Shown here: positions 22,173 through 30,300 of the stretch, one piece after another
How the letters are laid out: each line of letters opens with the position of its first letter
Numbering within the stretch: position 1 is the stretch's first letter
Assembly: GCA_944324345.1 (NCBI GenBank)
Contig: CALUVT010000002.1
Span: 310,001 to 374,000 of the forward strand
Source: Candidatus Gastranaerophilales bacterium
GTDB lineage: Bacteria; Cyanobacteriota; Vampirovibrionia; Gastranaerophilales; Gastranaerophilaceae
Direction: 5' to 3'
Length of the DNA stretch: 64,000 bases
The notes under the pieces: model-generated
What the model was told of the DNA's origin: nothing
Database searches by the model: none
What the model saw: the letters and a program-made list of their open reading frames with translations, nothing else
Program-made: the position numbers and the translations under genes

Positions 22173-25160
22173 TTAATTTTCTTTTCTTACAGCTATTCCT
22201 TTTTTAGTTGCTTCCATAATCTTGACAATAGTTTCATCACACAACTTCAGCTCTCTTTGTTTTTCAGGGCTTTGGTTCTGCTTCCAGGCATTCAGAGTCG
22301 TTCTAAAATCATCCCCACTCAATATACACTCACCCGTACCTACCAAAGGGGCATATTTCTTAACAAAAGCAGTGTTAAAGTCAGCATATATCTCGGTAAT
22401 TAAATCAGAAGCGATTTTAGCATTATTAATTATTACGCGAATATCTTTCTCTACCAGTGATTTTAAATTGTCAGACAGATCATCATCCTGATTTATTACC
22501 ATTTTACCGGTATTTGGGCCCATTCCTAATAATTTCACCATAATATCAGTATAATTTCTTACCTGTTCAATATCTCCGCTTATCCCAAATGAACCATCCA
22601 TACCGAAAAATAATTTTTCAGCAGAACTTCCGCCAAAGGTACAAACTAACAGAGCAAAAAGATTTTCAAATGAGAACTTTCTGTTTTTATCACTTTCATG
22701 GAACATGGCTCCACCATAATTCCCTCTTGGATCCAATGTAATAAAATTAACCCTATCCGGTATATGCCAAGGCTTACCAAGAGTTTTTGCAATATTATTC
22801 ATAACCTCCAAATTGGTAGCATGCCCGCACTCATGAGAAGCCGTAACAGATTTTTCATGTTCTTCTATTTGAGATAAAGCAGGTCTACCAGTTGTTAGCT
22901 GTAAATATGCTTCTATAAAATCTCCTTTAGATATAGACTTATGTCCTCTCTCTAATGCGACTGAACCCGCTTTTTTAACAAATTTTTTCAGATATATAAA
23001 AGGCAGACCCTCTGTCATACTTGCAGCAGTCTGTATAGCACTGTCCTGTGCTTCTTTATTTCCTGAAAGCTTCAATTTCAAATCCTTTAAATTTTGCCTA
23101 ATAATTTGAGCACGTTCAATCGAATTAGCTGCAGGTGAAGAAACTTCTATACTATCTGTAAATTTGAACGATTTCATTGTAGAAGCACCTATAAGGTCAG
23201 GATTAGAAACCGAACCTACTACCAAAATATTAAGTCCTTCTTTATCTGCCTTTTCCATTTCTCTAAGTAACTGTGCCATAGCCTTTTGGTGATAAATAGA
23301 AATCATTTCACCTACTGAAAAATATTCAAAATTTTCTATATAAAGCACAGCTGACTTATTCGGATTAGCTTCCGCCTGAGTCCTTACCTGAGAAAAAAGT
23401 TTTTTAATTGATGCTTCTGGACTAAGAACACCATTTCCAAAAATATCAACTTCTTTTGTACCAAAATCCATTGTATTAATTTCTATATAAGGAACTTTTG
23501 CTTCTCCTGCAATAGCTTTTGCGGTAAATTTTCTTCCCCCACCAGGGAAACCATCTTGAGAATATATAATTACTCCCTTGGTTCCCATAGTATTAGACTT
23601 GATTTGTCTTACTATTGATGCAGCTTCCTTTTTAGTAGCACTTTTGCCAACAAAATCTTTAAGAGTTTTTTCCGTATCAAATGTCATAAACACGGAACTT
23701 TCATTATCATTATTCTTTGTTAAATTTGTCGCCTCTTTCAAATAGTTTGCAACATCAGTTTCATTAATCTCTTTTTTGTTTGTATAGTAGCTTTCAATCT
23801 TTTTCATTAAACTTATTGTTTTTAAGGGGAAAATTCCATCCATTTGAGCAGAAGTTGTTACAACTTTTTCTATTGCTTTTTTAGAAAAAGGTTTTTTAAT
23901 ATCACTTGTCAGGATTTTATTTTCCTTAAAAAATTTCAGCATTTGAGCAGTCGATAGAGTCGGAATAGAAATCTCTTCAAATCCTGAAAATATCTGACTT
24001 GTTGAATTCATAGAATAATAATTATCTTTTGATGAATATAACAACAACCTGATATTTGCCGGAGGAACAAGAAAAATTGGAAGTAAATCTGCCGAAATAA
24101 CAACCTCATTTGAGGTAGAACTCTTTGCACTATCCAACAGCATCATTTGCACTGGATTAACAATAACAATATGCTTTTTAGATTTATCTTTGCTTAATTT
24201 ATTTAGAACACGTAAAAAATATTCACCGGTAACATGCTCATTAAATTCTGTCACTTGAAAATTATCTTGATTATCATTTTCTATAACCTTACGTAACGTA
24301 TTTACAAAAGGTTGTGGAGGTTCTTTTGAGGAGTCATAAGTAATATAAACATTATTTCCAAGTTTTATTTTTTTTAATACATCCTTTGCTTTCGTCTCAT
24401 AATCGCTGAATTGTAGACGCTCATCCAAAGGAATCTTATTTAACATTGCAAAATCATTAATATTAAAAAAGAAATTATCAACTAAAGTAGAAGTTATGTC
24501 GTCTGGACTATTTATAGCACCTGAAAGGAATGTGTCAGGATTTATTTTTGAATTTTCGGCCCTTATTCCCCATATAGCATCTACTAAGTCATCCGATAAG
24601 GTTACATCATCTTTTTTTACCGATTTTTCAGATTTGTGCTCTGCAAGGACTTTATTTATGTCCTTTGAAAAACTTGCAACAGCTTTCTTTAAATTTTTTC
24701 TTAAATTTTTATCCGAAAAAATATCAGGAGATGCTTCATTAGAAATTAGGTCTACCAAATAAGGATGTTTCTCAAGAGAATTAAACTCCACACTTCCAGA
24801 ATCCAAATCTTTAACGAAATTATTTAATTCATTTAGAGAATATTTAATAACATGCAAGGTTGTAACCTTGTCAAATCCTGAATTAAAAGCTTCTGATTGC
24901 AAATTCGATATAAGTTTCTTTGTTGGAGTATCGGCATAATACATTATGTTTTCCAACTTTGTCATCTTTGAACTGTCTGTTTTATTTGGAGACGAAGACT
25001 TTCCTAAAAAAGGAATAAAATAATTTAGATGCATACCGATTGGAACAGTTGAAGACAAATTATTTTCAAAGCTGTTTCTATGTTTATCTGTATTGTTATT
25101 TAAATAATTTTTAAAATACTGAACCCTGTCAACACAAGTACCAATTTTCTGAATCATCAT
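22173..25160 (-). CDS. FtsH-like protein: degenerate AAA+ domain with intact M41 zinc-peptidase motif
   Basis: 995 aa. N-terminal 330 residues are unrecognised. Middle part aligns by eye to FtsH AAA+: GVIIYSQDGFPGGGRKFTAK then AIAGEAKVPYIEIN (about 530-560), but Walker A GPPGTGKT has become GFPGGGRK (lysine and threonine displaced), Walker B IDEID is IENFE (near 605), and the RPGRFDR arginine fingers are absent (ASTMKSFKFTDSIEV). The peptidase part keeps HECGH at 776-780 and the zinc Asp863 in ISGDIEQV, after FGGSSAEKLFFG. No membrane helix is evident, unlike FtsH. It is a putative ATP-independent, cytosolic metallopeptidase. ATG 25160 follows AAGGAG; an upstream reading to 25253 lacks support. 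The phase-variable prepilin gene follows, 90 bases on. Confidence 0.82.
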   Translation of the reverse strand: MMIQKIGTCVDRVQYFKNYLNNNTDKHRNSFENNLSSTVPIGMHLNYFIPFLGKSSSPNKTDSSKMTKLENIMYYADTPTKKLISNLQSEAFNSGFDKVTTLHVIKYSLNELNNFVKDLDSGSVEFNSLEKHPYLVDLISNEASPDIFSDKNLRKNLKKAVASFSKDINKVLAEHKSEKSVKKDDVTLSDDLVDAIWGIRAENSKINPDTFLSGAINSPDDITSTLVDNFFFNINDFAMLNKIPLDERLQFSDYETKAKDVLKKIKLGNNVYITYDSSKEPPQPFVNTLRKVIENDNQDNFQVTEFNEHVTGEYFLRVLNKLSKDKSKKHIVIVNPVQMMLLDSAKSSTSNEVVISADLLPIFLVPPANIRLLLYSSKDNYYSMNSTSQIFSGFEEISIPTLSTAQMLKFFKENKILTSDIKKPFSKKAIEKVVTTSAQMDGIFPLKTISLMKKIESYYTNKKEINETDVANYLKEATNLTKNNDNESSVFMTFDTEKTLKDFVGKSATKKEAASIVRQIKSNTMGTKGVIIYSQDGFPGGGRKFTAKAIAGEAKVPYIEINTMDFGTKEVDIFGNGVLSPEASIKKLFSQVRTQAEANPNKSAVLYIENFEYFSVGEMISIYHQKAMAQLLREMEKADKEGLNILVVGSVSNPDLIGASTMKSFKFTDSIEVSSPAANSIERAQIIRQNLKDLKLKLSGNKEAQDSAIQTAASMTEGLPFIYLKKFVKKAGSVALERGHKSISKGDFIEAYLQLTTGRPALSQIEEHEKSVTASHECGHATNLEVMNNIAKTLGKPWHIPDRVNFITLDPRGNYGGAMFHESDKNRKFSFENLFALLVCTFGGSSAEKLFFGMDGSFGISGDIEQVRNYTDIMVKLLGMGPNTGKMVINQDDDLSDNLKSLVEKDIRVIINNAKIASDLITEIYADFNTAFVKKYAPLVGTGECILSGDDFRTTLNAWKQNQSPEKQRELKLCDETIVKIMEATKKGIAVRKEN

Positions 25161-25234
25161 ACTTCTCCTTGAGAAATATGAAACACTAAAATAAAAATTT
25201 TTGCTACTTAGTAATAAAAATTTACAATAACTAA

Positions 25235-25486
25235 TTAATGCAAATTTTTCCAATAATTCGGGTCAGATACTGCTTTGTATGCACAACCAATTCCGCTATA
25301 TCCGCTTGTAGAAATTTTTGAACAATAACCGTCAGTTGCTAAATATCGTGTTCCTTCCATCCCCATTGGGAGTAGCTTCCCATCATCCATTATCTGAAAA
25401 GTAAATAAATCTGAGCGGTAATGGTTCAAAAAAGGCCTGATAATTCCATACCTCTCAACCCCACCCCAAAAGGAAGTTACACAAGA
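25235..25486 (-). pseudogene. C-terminal remnant of a prepilin-type protein
   Basis: An open frame from 25486 reads FWGGVERYGIIRPFLNHYRS then DLFTFQIMDDGKLLPMGMEG and YCSKISTSGYSGIGCAYK and ends DPNYWKNLH. This is the C-terminal end typical of the window's prepilins (compare GYDLFSFSIDKNNNLVP and the W near the end). There is no prepilin helix and no ATG with a ribosome site in the frame (only a TTG at 25429). I read it as a 5'-truncated gene, perhaps cut when neighbouring sequence recombined. It ends 60 bases upstream of tRNA-Phe on the same strand. Confidence 0.65.
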
Positions 25487-25545
25487 TTATCACACAATCC
25501 GAACTACACATTCTACTCAAATTTACCAAATTTTAGCAGCAAAAA

Positions 25546-25618
25546 TGCCGCGTCTCGGAATCGAACCAAGGACACAGGGATTTTCAGTCCCTTGCTCTAC
25601 CAACTGAGCTAACGCGGC
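25546..25618 (-). tRNA. tRNA-Phe (GAA)
   Basis: 73-base cloverleaf: acceptor GCCGCGT/ACGCGGC, D-loop AGCTCAGTTGGTAGAGC, anticodon loop CTGAAAA (anticodon GAA), T-loop GGTTCGATTCC. The 3' CCA is not encoded. Confidence 0.97.
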
Positions 25619-25761
25619 ATTTTTACTTATATTCAACTTTCAAATATTAACTTTTAAAGGTTGAGGCAATAAAATATTTCTTTGGGATAAATGGTTACAA
25701 ATATTCAATTGCCACGTTTCTTATTATACTGGCTGAAAATTTTCAGTCAAGAACTTTTTTG

Positions 25762-26298
25762 TTATGATTGCGGCGCTAGATACAAAGTTACATTTCTGCC
25801 TTCAAGCTGCGGTTTTTTCTCCACTGTAACCGGTAGATTCTGCATATCAGCAACAAAGCGGTTAGCCAAATCAAATGCTAAACTTGAATGCTGCATTTCT
25901 CTACCTCTTAGCATAACAACTATTTTAACCTTGTTCCCTTGTGCAATAAAACGTTCTATGCTTTTGATTCTTACCTGATAATCATGGGTATCTATTTTGT
26001 ATCTTATTTTAATTTCTTTTACTTCTACTGTATGCTGTTTCTTTTTAGCTTCTTTTGCTCGTTTTTCCTGTTCATATTTGTATTTGCCGTAATTCAAAAT
26101 CTTTGCAACAGGCGGTTCTTGATTAGGATTTATCAATACTAGATCCAAATCTGCATCATAAGCCATTTGAAGAGCCTTTGATGTTAAAATTATACCGTGA
26201 TTTTCTCCATTTTGGTCTATCAATCGAACTTCTTTTGCTCGAATTCTTTCATTCATTATAGCCTGGTTTTTATTGTTTTTATTATCGTGCGGTGCTAT
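25762..26298 (-). CDS. infC: Translation initiation factor IF-3, probable AUA start
   Basis: Binds the 30S subunit and controls start-codon selection and subunit splitting. The 178-aa reading covers NERIRAKEVRLIDQNGENHG, GKYKYEQEKRAKEAKKKQH, the KIRYKIDTHDY linker end and the C-terminal KIVVMLRGREMQH, all IF3 hallmarks. The only good ribosome site, TAGGAG (26312-26307), lies eight bases before an ATA codon at 26298, 14 codons upstream of the first ATG; that ATG (26256) has no site and would trim the conserved N-terminus. infC in E. coli and Bacillus uses a rare AUU start for autoregulation, so AUA here is plausible. rpmI and rplT do not follow; tRNA-Phe does. Confidence 0.85.
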   Translation of the reverse strand: MAPHDNKNNKNQAIMNERIRAKEVRLIDQNGENHGIILTSKALQMAYDADLDLVLINPNQEPPVAKILNYGKYKYEQEKRAKEAKKKQHTVEVKEIKIRYKIDTHDYQVRIKSIERFIAQGNKVKIVVMLRGREMQHSSLAFDLANRFVADMQNLPVTVEKKPQLEGRNVTLYLAPQS

Positions 26299-26535
26299 TG
26301 TTATATCTCCTATGTTGTACTTACAACTGGCATGGTAGCACAAAAGTCTTTTTTTTTCAGTATTTATTGAGTATTTTTTTTTGTAACAAAATGTAAATTT
26401 ATTAAAACCACGTAAAATCTCTATATCTATTAAGGTTTGATGTTTACATCATTTTTTATATTAAAGTTTTAAGGAAATCATGCCGATAATAATGTTGCAA
26501 ATTAAAGTCTCTAATAAAATTAAGGAGTATAAGTT

Positions 26536-26682
26536 ATGGCAGAACAAATGGTCGAAAAAAAAGAGTCGGAAGTATTTGTAGACTTGAACAATGGGGAATA
26601 TCTACAATTTGATATGACATTACCTATTCAAATTCTCTTTGATGACGTTATGAACTTTGTTTCAAAAACCGACTTTGAGTAA
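26536..26682 (+). CDS. Small acidic hypothetical protein, 48 aa
   Basis: Not recognised. It reads MAEQMVEKKESEVFVDLNNG and ends MNFVSKTDFE; acidic and without Cys. ATG 26536 follows TTAAGGAG. A strong terminator 24 bases after the stop and a promoter-like region upstream (TTGATG at 26437, 16-base spacer, TATTAA at 26459) mark it as an independent unit. No neighbour suggests a role. It is more likely than not a genuine small protein. Confidence 0.7.
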   Translation: MAEQMVEKKESEVFVDLNNGEYLQFDMTLPIQILFDDVMNFVSKTDFE

Positions 26683-26705
26683 GAAAAGTGAACTTTTTTT
26701 GATGT

Positions 26706-26741
26706 AAAGAGAAGACTTATATCTTTTAGTCTTCTCTTTTT
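26706..26741 (+). terminator. Intrinsic terminator after the 48-aa gene
   Basis: AAAGAGAAGACT (26706-26717) pairs over 12 bp with AGTCTTCTCTTT (26728-26739), with a ten-base loop, and is followed by TTTTT. Confidence 0.9.
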
Positions 26742-26818
26742 GTTACAAAGATATAGTAAAATGTCGATGTTCGTGCAATAATAAATTTATTAAAATTGTT
26801 GTGATGAGGGATTGTAAT

Positions 26819-28936
26819 ATGAATAAATTTACTAAAATATTGTGCATTTCAATAATTTGTATGGAGCTTGCAAGTCCGGTTTTTGCAGATTTTAAACAAC
26901 ATTTTGATTTAGGACAACAATACTTATCCAACTATCAATATTCGGGGGCTATAACCGAATTTAAAAGTGCACTTAGAATTAATTATTTAGATAACTCTGC
27001 AAGAATAGGACTTATAAATTCTTATCTTGCAAGAGGTACGTACTTCGCAAACACTGACAAAGATTATGCAAAGGCAGCAGATGATTACCGTGCCGCCCTT
27101 TTTTACCTGGTATATTACCCAAACGCAAATCAAGTAAAAAATTCATCACAGGCGATTGTTCAGGTTACCTCAAATCTTAATAAATGCCTGAATGAAATAA
27201 ACTTTGATACCTCAGCACAAAACAGATTTAATACAGCAAAGCAATTGCGTTCAGAAGGGAATTTTGCGGCCGCTGCTTATGAATTCAATCAATCACTTTC
27301 TGACAAGAATTTACTAAAGGAAAGTTTTCAACAAACAGGCGACATTATGAAACTTCTTGGCAACGACCCTAAAGCTTCGGAATATTATAAAAAAGCAGTT
27401 GCAGTTGCTCCGTCAGATGTTGATCTAAGACTTTCTTATGCAAAAATTCTCGATAAATTAGGCTCTGAAGACGAAGCTGTTCAGGAATATAACTATATCC
27501 TGTCTAAAACAGATGACAATAAAGATGTATTGTACTCTCTTGAACGGATTTATAAAAGAAAATTGGAAGAATCTCCCCAAGACGCGTCAATTACGGCAAA
27601 TCTAGGTGCAATTATGCAAAAAGAAGGCAATCTGGATGAAGCTTTAAGATACTACTCTAAGGCAGAATATCTTGACCCATCAAATGTAAACACCAGAATT
27701 AACGTTGGTACACTCTACCAGCAAAAAGGAGATTATAAAACAGCAATAACCGCCTACGATTCAGTTTTAACAATTTATCCCGATAATGTTCTTGCAAACC
27801 TTTACAAAGCTCAATCACTTGCGGCAATTGGAGAAGATAAAAAGGCCACGGAACTCTATAAAAAAGTGTTAACACTTGACCCAGGAAATCAAGTTGCACA
27901 AAATGAGATGATTAATATGGTCAAAGGAACTATGACAACTGCTCAATTTGTCGAATACATAAAGAAAAATAATCCCCAAAATGCTGCAGATATTTTGTAT
28001 AACTATGCACTGGATCTTCACAAACAAAATAAACTTTCCGATTCTATAGCAATCTATAACGAAGTTATTAAACTTACTCCATTAAATCCGGAAGTTTACG
28101 TAAATCTTGCAATAGCACAAGGGCAAAGCAAAAATTACGACGCTGCAATTGTAACGTTAAATACCGCAAATACGAAATTTCCAAGCAACGCACAAGTAAA
28201 AGATGCAATAAAATCAATACAAGCACAATCAACTGATGAAAAACTTGCAGCAGCAGCAGAATATTACAATAAAAAAGATTATCAAAACGCAATTAACGAA
28301 TACTTAAAAATTCAGCCTCCAACATCTGATGCTATGCTTGGAGCAGCCTCTGCATACCAAAATATGAATGATATAGATAATGCTATCGTTTATTATAAAA
28401 AAGCATTTAATCTGGCTCCGCAAAATTCTGATATAGCTTACTACATAGGAGCATTATATGCTGATAAAGAAGATTATAACAATGCAAAAATTTATACTGA
28501 TAAGGCTCTAACTCTTAACAAAGGCAATAAACAGGCTCAAGAACTTTTAGAAAGTTTGAATGCTCAGTTAGCCTCTCAGGATTTGGAAAAGGCAATAAAT
28601 TTGTTTGAGAATGCACAGTATAGTGAAAGTCTTTCTTTATTAAATAAAATTCTTTCATTGGAACCAAACGATGCTTATGCTCTGTATTACAGAGGAATGA
28701 TTTATGACACCCAGAAAAAATATAATGAAGCTATAGCAGATTATAAAAAGGCAATAGAATTGAGCCCTGATCTATCTATAGCAAACTATTTAATAGCGAT
28801 TGATTATGACACGTTAGGGCAATACAAAAATGCTCTTCCATATTACAAGACATTCACATCAAACTATGCCGAACAAGATGAATATCTAAAATACGCACAA
28901 ACAAGGGTAGGTGAATTGGAAAATAATGGCAAATAG
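26819..28936 (+). CDS. Secreted/periplasmic TPR-repeat protein
   Basis: 705 aa. An N-terminal signal (MNKFTKILCISIICMELASP, cleavage near VFADF) is followed by about 15 tetratricopeptide repeats from residue 30 to the end, typical repeats being YLSNYQYSGAITEFKSALRI and DEALRYYSKAEYLDPSN. TPR arrays bind partner proteins; such secreted ones are often assembly scaffolds of envelope or pilus machines, which here is only a suggestion. I chose ATG 26819 (eight bases after GAGGGA) because it gives a clean signal peptide; an upstream ATG at 26801 does not. The dus gene overlaps its last bases. High confidence in repeats. Confidence 0.88.
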   Translation: MNKFTKILCISIICMELASPVFADFKQHFDLGQQYLSNYQYSGAITEFKSALRINYLDNSARIGLINSYLARGTYFANTDKDYAKAADDYRAALFYLVYYPNANQVKNSSQAIVQVTSNLNKCLNEINFDTSAQNRFNTAKQLRSEGNFAAAAYEFNQSLSDKNLLKESFQQTGDIMKLLGNDPKASEYYKKAVAVAPSDVDLRLSYAKILDKLGSEDEAVQEYNYILSKTDDNKDVLYSLERIYKRKLEESPQDASITANLGAIMQKEGNLDEALRYYSKAEYLDPSNVNTRINVGTLYQQKGDYKTAITAYDSVLTIYPDNVLANLYKAQSLAAIGEDKKATELYKKVLTLDPGNQVAQNEMINMVKGTMTTAQFVEYIKKNNPQNAADILYNYALDLHKQNKLSDSIAIYNEVIKLTPLNPEVYVNLAIAQGQSKNYDAAIVTLNTANTKFPSNAQVKDAIKSIQAQSTDEKLAAAAEYYNKKDYQNAINEYLKIQPPTSDAMLGAASAYQNMNDIDNAIVYYKKAFNLAPQNSDIAYYIGALYADKEDYNNAKIYTDKALTLNKGNKQAQELLESLNAQLASQDLEKAINLFENAQYSESLSLLNKILSLEPNDAYALYYRGMIYDTQKKYNEAIADYKKAIELSPDLSIANYLIAIDYDTLGQYKNALPYYKTFTSNYAEQDEYLKYAQTRVGELENNGK

Positions 28937-29900
28937 AGCATTACCCCTAATCCAAAGTCGAGTATCACTTGCCCCAATGGCAGGAATAACGGATTACGTC
29001 TTGAGAAGTTTAGTCAGAAAATATTCAAAAAACTGTCTTTTAACAACAGAAATGATAAGTTCCGAATACCTTGCACAAACTCTTAATGGCAGAAGCGGAA
29101 CAGAAATTCTAAAACGGGACGCAGACCATTCTCCTATATCATATCAAATCAGCGGTCACAAGCCACATTTAATGAAGCAGGCTGCAGAATTCCTAAATAA
29201 TTTTGCAGATATGATTGATATTAATATGGGCTGTCCCGTAAAAAAAGTTGTAGGAGGGCAAGATGGTGCCGCCTTAATGAGAAACCCTTCACTTGCAGCT
29301 GATTTAGTAAAAGCAGTAAAAGACGGAACCGATAAACCGGTAAGTGTAAAGTTTCGTTTGGGATATACAAATGATGAAATGAATTATGTGGAATTTGGGC
29401 AGCAAATGCAAGAAGCCGGAGCAGAATTTATAACAATTCATGCACGTACACGCTCACAAATGTATTCAGGTTATGCGGACTGGTCAAAAATTCGAAAATT
29501 AAAGGAAAGTATAGATATTCCGGTGTTTGCGAATGGAGACATAATCTCAATTGATAATGCTATAGATTGCCTTGAACTTTCAGGGGCCGATGGTGTTGCT
29601 ATAGGTCGCGGTGCACTTGGGGATCCAACTCTTATTGGAAGAATTGAACATTACCTTCATACAGGCGAAAAGCTACCTATTCCGCCATTAAAAGATAGAA
29701 TTGAAATGCTGAAATGGCACTTGGATGAAGAAATCAAATTGCGAGGAGAAAATGTCGCGATAAAATTCATGCGGAAATTTTATCCATACTATTTATCGGG
29801 TTTTGAGAACGCAAAAGTGCTCCGTTCAAAGCTTGTATTGGAAGAAGATTACAACAAAATTATAAAACTTCTGACTACTGCAATCAGCTATTCTAATTAA
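28926..29900 (+). CDS. dusB: tRNA-dihydrouridine synthase, DusB-like
   Basis: FMN enzyme reducing specific uridines in tRNA D-loops. N-terminus SRVSLAPMAGITDYVLRSL, then TTEMISSEYL, INMGCPVKKVVGGQDGAALM (catalytic Cys in GCP), PVSVKFRLGYTNDE, FITIHARTRSQMYSG (His), FANGDIIS and DGVAIGRGALGDP are the family motifs in order. 324 aa. A start at ATG 28926 is taken because it directly precedes the conserved N-terminus; GTG 28911 is possible. It overlaps the TPR gene by 11 bases and the convergent TonB-like gene by 4. High confidence in Dus; subfamily B probable. Confidence 0.9.
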   Translation: MANRALPLIQSRVSLAPMAGITDYVLRSLVRKYSKNCLLTTEMISSEYLAQTLNGRSGTEILKRDADHSPISYQISGHKPHLMKQAAEFLNNFADMIDINMGCPVKKVVGGQDGAALMRNPSLAADLVKAVKDGTDKPVSVKFRLGYTNDEMNYVEFGQQMQEAGAEFITIHARTRSQMYSGYADWSKIRKLKESIDIPVFANGDIISIDNAIDCLELSGADGVAIGRGALGDPTLIGRIEHYLHTGEKLPIPPLKDRIEMLKWHLDEEIKLRGENVAIKFMRKFYPYYLSGFENAKVLRSKLVLEEDYNKIIKLLTTAISYSN

Positions 29901-30298
29901 TACCCAAATGTTATTTGAATATCTACACTTTCACCTTTATATTCATCAGGTAAAGGTCGAAAAGGAGCAGTTAGTTCAACAGCTTTCATTGCAGCTTTAT
30001 CAGCACGTGGTTCCCTTGAAGTTTTATATATTTTGCAATCAAGTAATTTACCATGTTTGTCAACCTTTACACTTACTGTTACAGGCAGATATTCACAACC
30101 TTTAGGCGGTTCCCAATTCATTTTGCACCGCCTCATAAATTCTCTCATCCAAGGTCCAAAATCAACATCATTCCCTTTAGTTGTTGAACTTTGCCACATC
30201 GGCAAGACATTTGAATTATATTCATCCAAATGAAAAGTTTCTGCACTAACAGGCAGCATAAAAAGAAGTAATAAAGCTAATATCAGAATATGCGGCAC
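29897..30298 (-). CDS. TonB C-terminal-domain periplasmic protein
   Basis: 133 aa with a signal sequence (MPHILILALLLLFMLPVSA) and then one domain: PVTVSVKVDKHGKLLDCKIY, SREPRADKAAMKAVE and PFRPLPDEYKGESVDIQITF, the TonB C-terminal fold. It lacks the long Pro-rich linker and the cytosolic anchor of TonB itself, so it cannot by itself couple the proton motive force; it is more likely a lone TonB-box or peptidoglycan-binding protein. It starts at GTG 30298 two bases after the argS stop, with GAGAGGATG across the argS end as ribosome site. It is likely co-transcribed with argS. Confidence 0.8.
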   Translation of the reverse strand: MPHILILALLLLFMLPVSAETFHLDEYNSNVLPMWQSSTTKGNDVDFGPWMREFMRRCKMNWEPPKGCEYLPVTVSVKVDKHGKLLDCKIYKTSREPRADKAAMKAVELTAPFRPLPDEYKGESVDIQITFGY

Positions 30299-30300
30299 GC

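Noticed and set aside
25161-25253. FtsH-like gene extended upstream by 31 codons
   Set aside because: AAGGAG stands just before ATG 25160; the extension has no site and does not continue the family-like sequence.
25546-25618. tRNA-Phe as an integration site
   Set aside because: No direct repeat of the tRNA end, integrase or mobile gene is visible within the window.
26299-26343. IF3 extended to a TTG start
   Set aside because: The AGGAG site lies inside it, and the extra residues do not look like IF3.
26438-26451. Palindrome TGATGTTTACATCA followed by T-rich DNA
   Set aside because: Too short a stem for a terminator, no gene upstream on that strand; it may only be part of the promoter of the 48-aa gene.
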